From the NCBI RefSeq assembly GCF_028656935.1, contig NZ_JAMDGZ010000014.1, positions 1-64,000 of the forward strand: 64,000 bases of DNA, in the 5' to 3' direction. This document shows, in pieces, positions 56,950 through 64,000 of this stretch; position 1 is the stretch's first letter; every line of letters begins with the position of its first letter. A model generated the notes under the pieces. It was given only the letters and a program-made list of their open reading frames with translations. It searched no databases and was not told where the DNA came from. A program made the position numbers and the translations under genes. The stretch comes from Pseudomonas rubra. GTDB taxonomy: Bacteria; Pseudomonadota; Gammaproteobacteria; Pseudomonadales; Pseudomonadaceae.

Positions 56950-57866
56950 GGCTCTGTACGAATAGATATGTCGCAAACACTCCAGTGAAACCATGGCGGC
57001 GTGGCTTTTCGCGAGCTTGTCGAGGCGTGTCACGATCCGACGGTTCTATTTCCAACCAGCCAAGCATGCGTTCGATGATGTTGTGCTGTCGGTATTTGGG
57101 CCGATCAAACAGTCTGGGTAAGCCAAGTTTGGGTTTGCGCTTCATTGAGTGCAGCAGGATGACGGGTTGCATTCGATAGTGATCGCAGTAGCGGCGTAGC
57201 CCTTGTCGGCAAGCAACCATTTATAGCGCTTACGCGGACGATCACGTTGGCTCGATGGAATGCTGACTTTGTCAAACAATGGTTGGGCATGGCTGATGTC
57301 ACTGGCTTGACCGCCAGAGAGGAGGAAACGCAACGGTATCCCTTTACGTCGCAGAGCATGTGGATTTTGGTTGTCAGGTCTCCGCGACTGCGGCCTAGAG
57401 CGTGATCGGCAGACTCCTCAGGCCTCCTTTTTTTTAGCGCCAGATGAGGCTCGGGTTGCGCGTACTGCGGTTGAATCGTTCATCCAGGTTTGCAGATCGA
57501 TCAAGCCTTGCTCATTCAATCTCAGGTGGAAGTGTTTGAGCATCTGATCGAATGTCTCCTGGTTTCGCCAGCCTCGAAACCGTTGATACACCGTTGACCA
57601 CGGGCCAAAGCGTTCCTGCATATCTCGCCATGCAGTACCCGAGCAGAGCACCCAGAGCACGCCTCGAGCATCAGACGGTCGCTCAGGCGATGCCGCCCTC
57701 GGCCATGGGTTTCGGTGAAGAGATCGGCAACCACAGTCCAAGCCTCATCCGAGAGTTTGTAATACTTTGCAACCACAGAATTCCTTTCCGTAGATGCTTG
57801 GAAAATCTACAAATTTTCAGAGCTCAAGAGGTGTCGATTGGGATTCTCGGGACTTCATACAGAGCC
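56950..57866 (-). mobile_element. IS5-type (IS427-like) insertion sequence, decayed
   Basis: The 917-base element has terminal inverted repeats GGCTCTGTACGAA (left, 56950-56962) and GGCTCTGTATGAA (right, reverse complement of 57854-57866), 12 of 13 identical. TA flanks both ends (56948-56949 and 57867-57868), consistent with the TA duplication of the group. The transposase inside is broken. Confidence 0.8.
56953..57776 (-). pseudogene. IS5-type transposase with multiple frameshifts
   Basis: Pieces of one transposase are read in at least four frame segments on the minus strand: KLSDEAWTVVADLF and RLSDRLMLE (frame 1), VLWVLCSGTAWRDM to STVYQRFRGWRNQ and DSTAVRATRASSGAKKK (frame 2), LRFLLSGGQASDI-like RFLLSGGQASDISHAQPLFD and WLLADKGYAA (frame 3), and RMQPVILLHSMKRKPKLGL, KYRQHNIIERMLGWLE (frame 4). 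The DDE positions are recognisable but the reading frame is destroyed, so it is inactive. Confidence 0.82.
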
Positions 57867-57868
57867 TA

Positions 57869-59050
57869 GTGCCCTGAGCGCTTAATTCATTGGCTTATTT
57901 TTCATCACACTCAGCGTTGCCATATGTACCGAGCTGATGATGGCCGCTGCAGTCTTTGTCCACTTGAACGGCTTGGCTGAATGCTCGTTATGAGCAGTAA
58001 TGAACTGGCGGATCGCGACTTTCAGATCAGTAACACTGGTGAAGACACCTCGATACAGCGCGCGTCTCTCCAACTGTGAAAACCAGCCTTCCACCGCGTT
58101 TAGCCAGGACGCACTGGTCGGTGTGAAGTGCAGCTTGAAGCGCGGATGTTTTTCCAGCCAGGCCTTGATCGCTGCGGTTTTGTGCGTCGAACTGTTGTCC
58201 AGGATCACATGGAGATCCAACTCGGCAGGCGTGTTTTTATCAATCTGCCGGAGAAAATCCAGAAACTCCTTGGTCCGGTGCCGCTGGGTAATCCGGTCCA
58301 TTACTTCACCGGTAATGATGTCGAACGCGGCGTACAGGCTCGCCGTGCCGTGGCGCTTGTAATCATGGGTTCGCCGCTTGATCTGCCCAGGCCGAAGTTG
58401 CAGCATTGGCTGAGTACGATCCAGCGCCTGGATCTGAGTTTTCTCGTCAACCGACAGCACCATGGCGTTGTCCGGAGGGCTCAGGTAGAGCCCGACCACA
58501 TCAATGACCTTCTCAGCGAAGTGCGGATCGTTGCTGATCTTGAATGTCTTCAATCGGTGCGGCTTGAGATCGGACGCTGCCCATATCTGTCGGACTTGCC
58601 AAGTGGTAACGCGAGCGTACTTAGCCATCAACCGGACGCTCCAGTGCGTTGCTTCCTTGGGAACCCGGTGCGTTGTCAGGGGCAGGAGTTCTTTGATTTT
58701 CTCAGCATTCAGCTTCAAAGGCTGACCGCTACGCGGCAGGTCGCTCAGGCCGTCGGTACTCGCCTCCAGATAACGCTTTCGCCACTTGAACACGGTCGGT
58801 GTCGTAATCAGTAACTGCCCGCAGATGGCTATGAGCGTCACCCCCTTCATTGAGCAAAAGCAGTATCCGCGCCCGCTGAGCAAGGCTCTGCTCCAGCGTA
58901 CTTATGCGCAGCCAACCTTGAAGCGTAAGAACGTCGGCGGGTTGCAGTATAAAGGGAGCAATTGGACGAGGCATACCCGGAACCATCTCGGGGCGAGGGA
59001 TGCACAGTATATCGTTGTAGGTTAGAAAATTAACTAACCGCTCACGACAC
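57869..59050 (-). mobile_element. IS630-type insertion sequence
   Basis: The 1182-base element is flanked by TA at 57867-57868 and 59051-59052. Its ends form imperfect inverted repeats: left GTGCCCTGAGCGCTTAATT and right (reverse complement) GTGTCGTGAGCGGTTAGTT, about 14-15 of 19 identical and continuing with ATT. TA target duplication and a DDE/D transposase are features of IS630. It abuts the IS5-type element so closely that one TA serves both. Confidence 0.78.
57882..58974 (-). pseudogene. IS630-type transposase with one frameshift
   Basis: The N-terminal part (MPRPIAPFILQPADVLTLQG, then SLAQRARILLLLNEG) is in one frame and the remainder (LIAICGQLLITTPTVFKWRK to the C-terminus) in another. 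The break is at a run of five C on the plus strand (58841-58845; G5 in the gene), where one base fewer would restore the frame. The DDE core is intact: VLSVDEKTQIQALDR, LHVILDNSSTHKT and SWLNAVEGWFSQLERR. Programmed slippage at the G-run could in principle give full-length protein; I list it as disrupted. Confidence 0.78.
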
Positions 59051-59565
59051 TAGTCAAATTAAACGTCGAGTACATTGGTGCGTCATCTCACCGAGAAGTG
59101 GCCGCGATTAAGTTCTATATCTAAGTCGCCCATGCCGCGGAGTGGTTATCCATGAAAACTACGATGCAGTGAGGAGAATTTAACGTCATAAAAAGTCAAT
59201 AAATATATAGGCACATGCCAAGCTGACCTATTTGAGGTTTTTGTCTTACCCAGCCCTACTCTGGCGATCTACTGCTTTCAAAGTTAGATCGCACAGGCGC
59301 TACCCCTCACAATTACCTCTGCAGAGCTGCACCATAATCACCTCGAAGACCAAGAACCCGACCGGCGGTTGGTTTACCTATCATTTTTAACAGTAGACGA
59401 CCCTCGTAAAATACGGGACGTTATGAATAGGGTTGAATCTGACGTTCAGAGAAATCCTAGTCAGTGCCGAACTTTAGAAGAGCGGGATGTTAATCGCGCA
59501 GTAAGGAGTTTTTCGCTCTCTTAATTAAATTTTATCGAGTTAAATTAACTGCTGGGAGCATCCGT
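59051..59565. other. AT-rich gene-free stretch between IS630 and the carbonic anhydrase
   Basis: This 515-base stretch has composition unlike the core genome. The only open frame of note is 33 codons (59423-59524, starting MNRVESDVQRNPSQ) with no good ribosome site and no recognisable product. The segment just before 59566 (TTAATTAAATTTTATCGAG) is very AT-rich and may hold the promoter of the next gene. Confidence 0.6.
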
Positions 59566-60381
59566 ATGACTCACTTAAAAAATATTGCATTTACTACTAT
59601 TTTAGCTTTTGTAGCGACATCAGTCTCGGCCTCAGGAGATACTGAGTGGTCTTACTCAGGAGATACGGGGCCTGAGCACTGGGCTTCCCTGAGTGAAGAG
59701 TTTGCAACAGCAATCGGCAATCAGCAATCGCCCATTGACATTGAACTCAATAAAATTGCCATCATCAAACCTCAAAACCTCATTATTCGGTATGAAGATG
59801 GTGACTTCAGGGGTGTGTATAATGGGCATGCCATACAAATAACTCCCCAGAACAAGGAAGATAACTATGTTCTGCTGGGTGGTGAGAAATACACACTCCA
59901 ACAGTTTCACTTTCATACACCATCTGAAAATCAACTCGACAACCATTCCTCGAGTCTAGAGGTCCACTTTGTTCATGAGGACAACAGAGGGAGATTAGCG
60001 GTAATTGCAGTCCTGTTTGACAAGGGTAAGCCCAATAGGCCAATTAATGATATAACACGCGCTATCTTTACGTCGGGCGCCCACCAGGAAACCGCTCTTC
60101 CGGATCCCTCTGAAATCACAGAGTTGCCTCCTAAAAACCACGAGATCGCCCTTCCAGCCCCTTTTAAAATCACAGGATTGCTTCCGGAAAAAAAGGACAA
60201 CATTCAGTTTCCTGGCTCACTAACAACTCCCCCCACCAAAGAGGGGGTCACCTGGATTGTTATGCTTAACAAGCAAAGACTATTGACTTCCGACTTGACT
60301 GGGTTTGAGGGCGTGATGGGGAAAAACAATCGCCCCATTCAGCCGACTGGAGCAAGGGTGCTGGTGAAATATAAAGACTAG
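59566..60381 (+). CDS. Periplasmic alpha-type carbonic anhydrase
   Basis: The 271-residue product has a signal peptide (AFTTILAFVATSVSA, cleaved near residue 22) and the alpha-carbonic-anhydrase core: WSYSGDTGPEHW, NQQSPIDI, QFHFHTPSEN and EVHFVHED, giving the Zn ligands His115, His117 and His134, then PGSLTTPPTKEGVTWIV and NNRPIQP. It contains no cysteine, so the usual disulfide (normally TTPPC) is missing. About 38 residues near 173-210 form a tandem duplication. The coding sequence is far more AT-rich than neighbouring genes and lies in an IS-bearing island, pointing to horizontal transfer. GGGAG precedes ATG 59566. Confidence 0.9.
   Translation: MTHLKNIAFTTILAFVATSVSASGDTEWSYSGDTGPEHWASLSEEFATAIGNQQSPIDIELNKIAIIKPQNLIIRYEDGDFRGVYNGHAIQITPQNKEDNYVLLGGEKYTLQQFHFHTPSENQLDNHSSSLEVHFVHEDNRGRLAVIAVLFDKGKPNRPINDITRAIFTSGAHQETALPDPSEITELPPKNHEIALPAPFKITGLLPEKKDNIQFPGSLTTPPTKEGVTWIVMLNKQRLLTSDLTGFEGVMGKNNRPIQPTGARVLVKYKD
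60082..60195 (+). repeat. Internal tandem duplication in the carbonic anhydrase gene
   Basis: Two consecutive 57-base units encode HQETALPDPSEITELPPKN and HEIALPAPFKITGLLPEKK. At protein level they align with one offset over the whole unit, and ATCACAG is shared at the DNA level. The insertion lies just before the conserved SLTTPP segment. Confidence 0.7.
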
Positions 60382-60872
60382 AGCTGGGGGGCGGTGTTTT
60401 TTACCACCGCCAGCTCTGGGTGGGCGACCAGCTTGTCGATGTGCAGCTCGTCGTTGTTCATCCAGGTCTCGGTCAGCACCCGGTAATGCTCCATGTCACG
60501 GCAACGCATGCGCAGGCTGTAGTCGAAGTGGCCACTGATCAGCTGGCAGTCGAACACCTGCGGGCAGGCGCGCACGCAGGCCTCAAAGGCCTTTTGCGCA
60601 GCGCGCCCGCTCTGGTTGGAAAGGGCCACCAGCACCAGCAGCGATAACCCCGGCGAGACCATCTGCACGTCGATGATTGCGCCATAACCGCGAATTACTC
60701 CGCGTCGTTCCAGCTTGCGCACCCGTTCCAGACACGGGCGTGGCGTCAGGTGCACCAGCGATGAGAGCTTCTCGTAAGTGATGCGCCCGTTGTGGCGCAG
60801 CACGTCAATGATCGCTTCGTCGATCCGGTCCAGGGTGGGCGCAGTCTGTGGGCTGTTGACCTTGGTATCCAT
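60378..60872 (-). CDS. Lrp/AsnC-family transcriptional regulator
   Basis: The 164-residue protein has an N-terminal HTH (about 14-65; IIDVLRHNGRITYEKLSSLV and RVRKLERRGVIRGYGAIID) and a C-terminal RAM ligand-sensing domain (about 75-150; CPQVFDCQLISGHFDYSLRM). Adjacent genes for an amino-acid ABC transporter in the same direction suggest it controls that transporter in response to an amino acid. Its stop codon shares the palindrome CTAG with the carbonic anhydrase stop. Confidence 0.88.
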   Translation of the reverse strand: MDTKVNSPQTAPTLDRIDEAIIDVLRHNGRITYEKLSSLVHLTPRPCLERVRKLERRGVIRGYGAIIDVQMVSPGLSLLVLVALSNQSGRAAQKAFEACVRACPQVFDCQLISGHFDYSLRMRCRDMEHYRVLTETWMNNDELHIDKLVAHPELAVVKNTAPQL

Positions 60873-60884
60873 GCAGGTTCGGCT

Positions 60885-61736
60885 TCACTTCAAACGGTTG
60901 GAAAGAAATTGCTGCAGGCGCTCGCTCTGCGGCTGGTCAAGTATCTCGGCACTTCCTTGTTCCTCGACCCGGCCCTGGTGCAGAAACAGCACCTGGCTTG
61001 AGACCTGACGGGCAAAGCCCATCTCGTGGGTGACCATGAGCATGGTACGGCCTTCCTCGGCCAGCGTCTGTATGACTTTCAGTACTTCACCGACCAGCTC
61101 AGGGTCCAGTGCCGAGGTCGGCTCATCGAAGAGGATGATTTCCGGCTCCATGGCCAGGGCCCGGGCGATCGCCACCCGCTGTTGCTGGCCGCCGGAGAGG
61201 AACGCCGGGTACTGGTCGGCGGCCCGCGCCGGCAGGCCGACCTTGTCCAGGTACTTGCGCGCCCGGGCTTCGGCCTCCTGGCTACTGACCCCGAGCACCC
61301 GCCGCGGTGCCATGCAGATGTTCTCCAGCACCGTCATGTGGCTCCACAGGTTGAAGTGCTGGAACACCATGGCCAGGCGCGTGCGCAGGTTGTGCAATTG
61401 CGCCGGGTGCGGTGCGCGGGTGCCGGCCCGGCCCTGGCGCATCTCGATGCTCTGGTTGTCGAGGGTAATGACCCCGGCATCGGGCTGTTCGAGGAAGTTG
61501 ATGCAGCGCAGCATCGTGCTTTTGCCCGAGCCGCTGGCGCCGATCAGGCTGATCACGTCGCCTTTGCGCGCTTGCAGCGAGACGCCCTTGAGTACCTCGT
61601 GTTCGCCATAGCGTTTGTGCAGGTCGGCAACGCTGAGTTTGATCGTGGCATCGGCGGAAACGGCGGCGATGCGTGGGCTTGGGCGGCTGTTATGGGTAAG
61701 TTCGCCCGTCGACAAGGCGTGTACGGTAGTGGTCAT
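60885..61736 (-). CDS. Polar amino-acid ABC transporter ATPase (HisP/GlnQ type)
   Basis: The 283-residue ATPase has Walker [10 protein letters not shown] (about residue 65), the signature [15 protein letters not shown], Walker B IILFDEPTSALD and the His switch in MVTHEMGFA. The first 30 residues are a polar extension not typical of the family (HALSTGELTHNSRPSPRI). HLYGEHEVLKGVSL-type sequence follows. It ends 12 bases before the Lrp-type regulator gene and begins 3 bases after the permease gene. Confidence 0.92.
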   Translation of the reverse strand: MTTTVHALSTGELTHNSRPSPRIAAVSADATIKLSVADLHKRYGEHEVLKGVSLQARKGDVISLIGASGSGKSTMLRCINFLEQPDAGVITLDNQSIEMRQGRAGTRAPHPAQLHNLRTRLAMVFQHFNLWSHMTVLENICMAPRRVLGVSSQEAEARARKYLDKVGLPARAADQYPAFLSGGQQQRVAIARALAMEPEIILFDEPTSALDPELVGEVLKVIQTLAEEGRTMLMVTHEMGFARQVSSQVLFLHQGRVEEQGSAEILDQPQSERLQQFLSNRLK

Positions 61737-61739
61737 GAG

Positions 61740-62453
61740 TTAGCCTCGGGCAGGAACAAGAAAACCCATCCAGCGGCGTTCGGCCAGGCGAAACAGCCCG
61801 ACCAGCGCGAAGGACAGCAACATGTACAGCAGCGCCGCCGTTCCGAAGGCCTGGAAGGTCAGGAAGGTGGCGGCATTGGAATCGCGGGCAACCTTGAGGA
61901 TGTCGGCGATGGTGGCGGTGAAGGCCAGCGAGGTGGCGTGCAGCATCAGGATCAGTTCGTTGCTGTAGGCCGGCAGCGAGCGTCGCAGGGCCGCTGGCAG
62001 GACCACGAACAGGTTCAGCTTCCAGCCGTGCAGGCCATAGGCCTGGGCCGCTTCGATCTCGCCATGGGGGATGTTGCGAATGGCCCCGGCGAAAATCTCC
62101 ACGGTGTAGGCACAGGTATTGAGCACGAAAGCCAGCAGCGTGCAGTTCAGCGCATTGCGAAAGAACTGGTCGAGCAGTGCGCTATCACGCACCACTTCCA
62201 GCCCGTACAGGCCGGTGTAGCAGATCAGCAACTGGATGTAGAGCGGCGTGCCGCGGAACACGAAGGTGTAGAACTCCACCGGCCAGCGCAGCCACAGATT
62301 GCGCGACACCCGCGCAAGCGCCAGCGGCAGCGACAGGAAAAACCCCAGGACCATGGTAATGACGAACAGCCACAGGGTCATGGCCAGCCCGGACAGGCCG
62401 CCGCCATCGCTGTACAGGTAGGCCTGGCCGTATTGCTCAAAGAGTTCGATCAT
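61740..62453 (-). CDS. Polar amino-acid ABC transporter permease (HisM type)
   Basis: The 237-residue permease has five hydrophobic helices and the HisMQ family sequences FVFRGTPLYIQLLICYTGL near residue 63 and the EAA loop AAQAYGLHGWKLNLFVVLPAAL. Its ATG overlaps the stop of the other permease gene by four bases. The substrate class is probably basic or polar amino acids. Confidence 0.9.
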   Translation of the reverse strand: MIELFEQYGQAYLYSDGGGLSGLAMTLWLFVITMVLGFFLSLPLALARVSRNLWLRWPVEFYTFVFRGTPLYIQLLICYTGLYGLEVVRDSALLDQFFRNALNCTLLAFVLNTCAYTVEIFAGAIRNIPHGEIEAAQAYGLHGWKLNLFVVLPAALRRSLPAYSNELILMLHATSLAFTATIADILKVARDSNAATFLTFQAFGTAALLYMLLSFALVGLFRLAERRWMGFLVPARG

Positions 62454-63175
62454 CGTGCCAGCCCCTTGATGCCTGTGTTGTAACGTCGCTCCAGGTGCTT
62501 GAACAAACGGTTGGAGAGGGTGGTGATCAGCAGGTACACAAGCCCTGCGATGATCAGGAAGTACAGGGTGTTGTTGGTGGTCTTGCCGGCGTTTTGCGCA
62601 GCCTTGACCAGGTCGGCCAGGCCGATGATCGACACCAGCGCAGTGGACTTGAGCAGCACCAGCCAGTTGTTACCCAGGCCCGGCAAGGCGAAGCGCATCA
62701 GTTGCGGGAACAGCACCAGGCGAAAGCGTTGCACCTTGCTCAAGCCGTAGGCCGTGGCGGCTTCCAGTTGCCCGGCCGGCACGCTGAGAATCGCCCCGCG
62801 AAAGTTCTCGGTGAAGTAGGCGCCGTAGATGAAACCCAGAGTGACGACCCCGGCGGTAAACGGGTCAATTTCAAAGTAGTCCCAGCCGAGCAGCTCGGTC
62901 AGGTCGTTGAGCCACAGTTGCAGGGTGTAGAAGATCAGCAGGATCAGTACCAGGTCCGGTACGCTGCGAATCAGAGTGGTGTACAGGGTGGCGGGGACGC
63001 GCAGCAGTTTCAGTCGCGAGAGCTTGGCGCTGGCGCCGAACAGGCCCAGCGCCAGGCTCAGGGCCAGTGACAGCAGCGCCAGTTTCAAGGTCATCCAGGT
63101 CCCTTGCAGTAACAGCGGGCCGAAGCCCTGCAAGCTCAGGGCCTGCCAGCCATGGGAGTGAAGGAAGTCGTTCAC
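62450..63175 (-). CDS. Polar amino-acid ABC transporter permease (HisQ type)
   Basis: The 241-residue permease has five helices and the EAA loop AATAYGLSKVQRFRLVLFPQ; TTLIRSVPDLVLILLIFYTL is also typical. I chose the GTG start at 63173-63175 because upstream in-frame residues are not homologous; its ribosome site (CGAGATTTTTCCC) is weak. It begins 75 bases after the binding-protein gene. Confidence 0.87.
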   Translation of the reverse strand: MNDFLHSHGWQALSLQGFGPLLLQGTWMTLKLALLSLALSLALGLFGASAKLSRLKLLRVPATLYTTLIRSVPDLVLILLIFYTLQLWLNDLTELLGWDYFEIDPFTAGVVTLGFIYGAYFTENFRGAILSVPAGQLEAATAYGLSKVQRFRLVLFPQLMRFALPGLGNNWLVLLKSTALVSIIGLADLVKAAQNAGKTTNNTLYFLIIAGLVYLLITTLSNRLFKHLERRYNTGIKGLAR

Positions 63176-63250
63176 GGGAAAAATCTCGGTAGGACGCAGG
63201 GCAAATGCGGCCGCGATCAGCTCAAGGCGAGCGGATCGCGGTAGCACGGC

Positions 63251-64000
63251 TTACTCGTTGTAGATATCCAGTTCGCCGACGTACTTTTTCTGGATGGCGG
63301 CGAAGGTGCCGTCGGCGTGCACTGCGGCGATGCCTTTGTCGAGCAGGGCCTTGAGTTCGCTGTCGTTCTTGCGCAGGCCCATGGCGATATCCAGGGGCAG
63401 GGTCGGGTCCTTGATCGCCGGGCCGCTCTTGAAGTCGGCGCCTTCAGGCTTGGAAAGGAAATTGAGCTGGGCTTCGAGCTTGTCGGTCAGGGTAGCGTCG
63501 AGGCGGCCGTTGAGCAGGTCGGCGTAGTTCTGGTCCTGAGCCTGGTAGGCCTTGACCTGGGCTCCCAGCGGCGCCAGCTTGGCGCGGGCGTAGGCTTCTT
63601 GCAGCGAACCTTGCAGCACACCGATCTGCTTGCCCTTGAGCGACTCGGGGGTGTCGCCGAAGTCGGCGCTTTTGCGCACGATTACCGAGGTCGGGCTGAG
63701 GAACAGCTTGGCGCTGAAGTCGATCTGCTTTTCCCGGGCCGGGGTCACCGCCATCGACGACATGATGGCGTCGAACTTGCGTGCCCGCAGGGCCGGGATC
63801 ATGCCGTCGAATTCGTTGTGCACCCAGGTGCACTTGACTTGCAGCTTGGCGCAGATGGCATTGCCCAGCTCGATGTCGAAGCCTTGCAGGCTGCCATCGG
63901 CGGCAACGGATTCAAAAGGGGGGTATTCGGGGTAGACGCCGAAACGGATCTCGGTCCATTCCTTGGCCTGCACCGCACTTGCGCACAGTGGCAGGAGCAG
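63251..64000 (-). CDS. Periplasmic amino-acid-binding protein, partial
   Basis: The visible 249 codons encode the end of a signal peptide (LLLPLCASAVQA) and nearly all of a solute-binding protein of family 3 (HisJ/ArgT type): IRFGVYPEYPPFESVAADGS, LQGFDIELGNAICAKLQVKC, MIPALRARKFDAIMSSMAVT and QIDFSAKLFL. The start codon lies beyond the window end. An in-frame GTG at 63973 lies within the cleavage region and cannot be the start. It is the first known gene of the transporter operon. Confidence 0.92.
   Translation of the reverse strand: MLLPLCASAVQAKEWTEIRFGVYPEYPPFESVAADGSLQGFDIELGNAICAKLQVKCTWVHNEFDGMIPALRARKFDAIMSSMAVTPAREKQIDFSAKLFLSPTSVIVRKSADFGDTPESLKGKQIGVLQGSLQEAYARAKLAPLGAQVKAYQAQDQNYADLLNGRLDATLTDKLEAQLNFLSKPEGADFKSGPAIKDPTLPLDIAMGLRKNDSELKALLDKGIAAVHADGTFAAIQKKYVGELDIYNE

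Noticed and set aside
59423..59524. A 33-codon frame upstream of the carbonic anhydrase gene
   Set aside because: No convincing ribosome site and no similarity I recognise; kept only as a note in the gene-free stretch.

Overview
The window is a stretch of chromosome from a fluorescent Pseudomonas, most likely the P. putida group. The evidence is the gene order gltA / sdhCDAB-sucAB-lpdG-sucCD, the etfQO / etfBA pair, fabA-fabB next to a GacS-like hybrid kinase and gpsA, a pvdRT-opmQ pyoverdine export operon, REP palindromes of the type cgcggggcaagcccgctcccaca, and generally high GC with strong C/G third positions. The species call is inference from recalled gene order, not from a database search.

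Layout. 1-6034: pvdR-pvdT-opmQ (minus) with a textbook iron-starvation (PvdS) promoter, divergent from an FpvI-like ECF sigma gene with a Fur-box-like site, then a stand-alone degenerate receiver protein. 6131-8257: an MFS transporter and an mqsRA toxin-antitoxin pair. 8322-12207: etfQO and etfBA, divergent around a PsrA-type operator. 12322-17531: a periplasmic-binding-protein gene run with two DUF4398 lipoproteins (one with an OmpA domain), a MocR regulator, and small genes. 17656-30637: the TCA block, gltA facing away from sdhCDAB-sucAB-lpdG-sucCD, covering citrate synthase, succinate dehydrogenase, 2-oxoglutarate dehydrogenase and succinyl-CoA synthetase, with structured intergenic RNA between several genes. 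30935-36008: brnQ, a decayed group II intron behind the brnQ terminator, a Sel1-like lipoprotein, a DUF599 membrane protein and two hotdog thioesterases. 36101-43123: htpG behind a near-perfect sigma-32 promoter, then dienelactone hydrolase, pirin, amidohydrolase, DUF3859 and chemoreceptor genes. 43239-50121: fabA-fabB and a tightly overlapping operon of TonB-dependent receptor, periplasmic binding protein and GacS-like hybrid kinase. 50293-56758: gpsA, sixA, thioesterase, hydrolases, DUF4892 and an AI-2E family (PerM) membrane protein.

56759-60377 is an accessory island: a fragment of one transposase, a decayed IS5-type element, an IS630-type element that shares a TA dinucleotide with it, and an AT-rich alpha-carbonic anhydrase gene whose stop codon overlaps that of the next, chromosomal gene. 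60378-64000 returns to core-like DNA: an Lrp/AsnC regulator and a polar amino-acid ABC transporter running off the window end.

The items most worth a second look are the receptor / binding protein / kinase operon (45192-50121), the intron relic and its second 3' end (32347-33731), the hairpin-rich lpdG-sucC spacer with an Hfq/Crc-type A-rich motif, the orphan FpvI-like sigma without an anti-sigma gene beside it, and the cysteine-free carbonic anhydrase with an internal tandem duplication. No CRISPR array, rRNA or complete tRNA was seen.
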